64,000 nucleotides of DNA from Hymenobacter rigui (GTDB lineage Bacteria; Bacteroidota; Bacteroidia; Cytophagales; Hymenobacteraceae), in NCBI RefSeq assembly GCF_003944715.1, contig NZ_RWIT01000014.1, positions 53,741 through 117,740 of the forward strand. The letters run 5' to 3'. A program made the translations under genes and the position numbers. Positions 62,567 to 64,000 of this stretch are shown piece after piece. Under the pieces are notes generated by a model. It searched no databases. It was not told the DNA's origin and saw nothing but the letters and a program-made list of their open reading frames with translations. How positions within the stretch are numbered: the first letter of the stretch is position 1; every line of letters begins with the position of its first letter.

Positions 62567-62586
62567 AAACTAATGTTTGTTAGCTT
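62567..62586. promoter_or_regulatory. Second TetR-type operator, upstream of the TetR gene
   Basis: AAACTAATGTTTGTTAGCTT aligns with the paaA operator as ACTAA(C/T)-N4-GTTAG. The arms are less symmetric. It lies between the TetR gene (minus) and the small protein gene at 62704 (plus), so either or both could be controlled. Confidence 0.6.
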
Positions 62587-62703
62587 AATAGGGCAGAATG
62601 TTTTAACTGCCCGAAACACAACCAATTGCCGGCAATCTGCGTGAGAAGAACAAGTCGGTGCGCCGGTGCCGTGTCTCTCACACCCTTTCCCTTCTCACGT
62701 ACT

Positions 62704-62913
62704 ATGAAAAAGCTTCTTGCTACCGCCCTGCTGAGTGCCTTCGTACTTGGCACTGCTTCCTCTTCCTTCGCTCAAACCACGCCCATGCAGGGCGATACGA
62801 CGAAGATGAAGTCAAATATGAAGAAGGATAAAATGAAAACCACGGACGGCAAAGCCAAAATGAACAACAAGAAGGGCAAAGGCAAAATGAAGATGGACAA
62901 ATCCACCATGTAG
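62704..62913 (+). CDS. Small secreted Lys/Met-rich protein, function unknown
   Basis: This 69-residue protein has a clear signal peptide (MKKLLATALLSAFVLGTASS, cut near SFAQ). The mature part of about 45 residues is almost only Lys, Met, Thr, Asp, Gly and Asn, with repeats of the type MK-x-x-KMK (KMKSNMKKDKMK, KAKMNNKKGKGKMKMDK). It has no cysteine or aromatic residue after cleavage and must be very basic and disordered. Similar short K/M-rich exported proteins occur in Bacteroidota, but I know no function; metal or polyanion binding is speculation. A terminator follows 15 bp downstream, so it is a single-gene unit. Confidence 0.8.
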   Translation: MKKLLATALLSAFVLGTASSSFAQTTPMQGDTTKMKSNMKKDKMKTTDGKAKMNNKKGKGKMKMDKSTM

Positions 62914-62928
62914 CCTGCTTCCTTACCA

Positions 62929-62965
62929 GAAAAGGCCTCTGTCTTCCCAGGCAGGGGCCTTTTTG
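62929..62965 (+). terminator. Terminator after the small Lys/Met-rich gene
   Basis: The stem AAAAGGCCTCTG / CAGGGGCCTTTT (one mismatch) has a loop of about 9 nt and ends in a T-run. Confidence 0.85.
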
Positions 62966-63023
62966 CTGAACCGATGCGCTGGCCGGGCCGTAGCAGGCAG
63001 GTATCCAATCTGTAGGAACTCGT

Positions 63024-63575
63024 ATGCTGTCTCTCATTTTTGGCTTGCTGGGCCTTACTACCGCCGCTGCCAACCCACTTATTGCCCCGGGTCGTAGCTT
63101 GGGCAACATCCAACTCGGCGCATCTCCCGAAACCCTGACCAGCCTGGGACCCGCGGCCACCAGTGATGCGGCCATGCAGAAGGCCTGGGCTACCTGGTAC
63201 GGGGGTACCGCTGCCCGGCGCACCCAGTTGGATGTGTACACGGCGGCCTCCGGGCCGGATATGCGCAAAACTATTCAGGTGGTGCGGGCTACCTCACCCT
63301 TTTTTCATACGGCCGGTGGTGTACACAGCGGCTCCTCGCTGGCGGCGGTGCGGGCGGCGTGCGGGCCATTTGCGCTAGCCGGCAGCTACCGGCCTAAGCC
63401 CGGCGTCCCAGCCCGCTACCTCTACGATAATGCCCGTGCCGGCATTGCCTTCGAAACCGACGGCACCACGCCCGTCAGCCACTGCACGGCCGTGCTGGTG
63501 CACCTGCCCGGCAAAAGCATGAAGGACAACTACCTGTCGGTGACCAGTTATCTGCAGTTGCTGGCCGGGCGCTAA
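63024..63575 (+). CDS. Hypothetical exported protein with internal duplication
   Basis: This 183-residue protein has a short leader (MLSLIFGLLGLTTAAA). I do not recognise a family. Two segments look alike: IAPGRSLGNIQLGASPETLT (about 20-39) and TAGGVHSGSSLAAVRAACG (about 96-114). Each fits a pattern of small-x-G-x-S-h-x-x-h-x-h-x-x-G followed by a Gly-Pro, as in proteins built from two copies of a small alpha/beta unit. One cysteine is near 113 and another near 154. The gene stands alone between the K/M-rich gene and the partial gene at the right edge. Confidence 0.75.
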   Translation: MLSLIFGLLGLTTAAANPLIAPGRSLGNIQLGASPETLTSLGPAATSDAAMQKAWATWYGGTAARRTQLDVYTAASGPDMRKTIQVVRATSPFFHTAGGVHSGSSLAAVRAACGPFALAGSYRPKPGVPARYLYDNARAGIAFETDGTTPVSHCTAVLVHLPGKSMKDNYLSVTSYLQLLAGR

Positions 63576-63792
63576 GGAACAGAAGCCGACCGTAAGAGTT
63601 AAACAGGTGAGGCCGGAAAATCCTGTGTACCTACCTCAACTATACCGCTGCGGGAGCGTACAACCCGCTACCAACGCTGCCACTTGCCGCCAGCCAATAG
63701 TATCTGCACCCTCCGCCCGTGGGGCCCGGGGCTGCATAGTTGTTGAAGCCGAAAGTGTTTTGTGGGGCGGGCTTCCTCTTTACTGACTTGCT

Positions 63793-64000
63793 ATGTCGAC
63801 AGTTTCTTCTCCCGTAAACCCGGACGGAACGCCGGTTGATCCGCGCCTGACCCCCGATTCGCGGCGTACATTTATGAAGCAGGCCGGCGGCCTGCTGGGC
63901 CTGGCGCTGGCCCCGCCCTTTGCCGCCCAGGCCGAGCGGCTGGCTTCCTACGCCAAAACGGTAGAGGGCGTGAGCACGCTGCAGCTCAAGGTCAACGGCA
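63793..64000 (+). CDS. N-terminal fragment of a TAT-exported protein, possibly a (2Fe-2S) oxidoreductase subunit
   Basis: The first 69 codons are visible before the window ends. A hydrophilic start is followed by a twin-arginine signal (DSRRTFMKQAGGLLGLALAP) and then VEGVSTLQLKVNG. The last piece matches how the (2Fe-2S) small subunit of periplasmic xanthine-dehydrogenase-type molybdenum hydroxylases begins (LxVNG followed by the ferredoxin domain). The cysteine motif that would prove it lies beyond the edge. Export through TAT is well supported; the product name is a guess. Confidence 0.55.
   Translation, partial: MSTVSSPVNPDGTPVDPRLTPDSRRTFMKQAGGLLGLALAPPFAAQAERLASYAKTVEGVSTLQLKVNG

Noticed and set aside
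1..64000. rRNA, tRNA or riboswitch genes
   Set aside because: I looked for rRNA motifs, tRNA T-loop/anticodon patterns and common riboswitch cores and saw no convincing candidate; a tRNAscan-SE and Infernal run would settle this.

Overview
The window is high-GC DNA from a Bacteroidota member, most likely Hymenobacter or a close Cytophagales relative. The evidence is two SusC/SusD pairs, a hybrid two-component regulator with periplasmic propellers, promoters with a TAnnTTTG -7 box, no Shine-Dalgarno dependence, and dense long inverted repeats in the gaps. The genus is inferred from style, not from a marker gene. No rRNA, tRNA, CRISPR array or transposase was seen.

Positions 1-51826 form one very large polysaccharide utilization locus. 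It holds two DUF2264 proteins, a DUF4861 protein, a hybrid sensor/regulator (HTCS), two SusCD pairs, a Na+/sugar symporter and about fifteen glycosidase modules: GH43 (four domains in three proteins), GH127, GH29, GH27, GH97, GH105, GH2 (two), a BNR_4-GH16 fusion, GH51, GH35, GH5-RICIN and GH30. The set matches what is needed to take apart type II arabinogalactan / arabinogalactan protein. GH16 would cut the beta-1,3-galactan backbone inside the chain and the GH43_24-like enzyme from its end. GH30 would cut beta-1,6-galactan side chains. GH51, GH43 and GH127 would remove arabinose, GH29 fucose, and GH27/GH97 alpha-galactose. BNR_4, GH105 and DUF2264 would deal with rhamnose-capped or unsaturated glucuronic acid, GH2 and GH35 would finish galacto-oligosaccharides, and the symporter would import galactose. 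The substrate is an inference from the gene set.

The strongest new signal is regulatory. Seven promoters in this locus (near 1.65, 6.6, 8.15, 15.45, 31.5, 43.55 and 43.8 kb, on both strands) share a 67-bp architecture: two GAAT..CCCC half-sites about 23 bp apart, followed at fixed distance by a TAnnTTTG-like box. In six of seven the distance from the first half-site to the end of the box is identical. This is very probably the HTCS regulon operator.

Positions 51885-62475 (minus strand) carry a phenylacetate degradation cluster: TetR regulator, paaE, paaA, paaB, paaC, paaD, paaG, paaH, paaI, paaZ and an extra enoyl-CoA hydratase. A perfect 20-bp palindrome just upstream of paaA has a related copy upstream of the TetR gene. 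Phenylacetate-CoA ligase and the thiolase are not in the window. The last 1.5 kb holds a small secreted Lys/Met-rich protein, a hypothetical protein with an internal duplication, and the start of a TAT-exported protein, perhaps a (2Fe-2S) subunit of a molybdenum hydroxylase.

Seventeen long imperfect inverted repeats of about five families (75-230 bp) sit in the gaps. They include almost every gap of the phenylacetate cluster, and some overlap start or stop codons.
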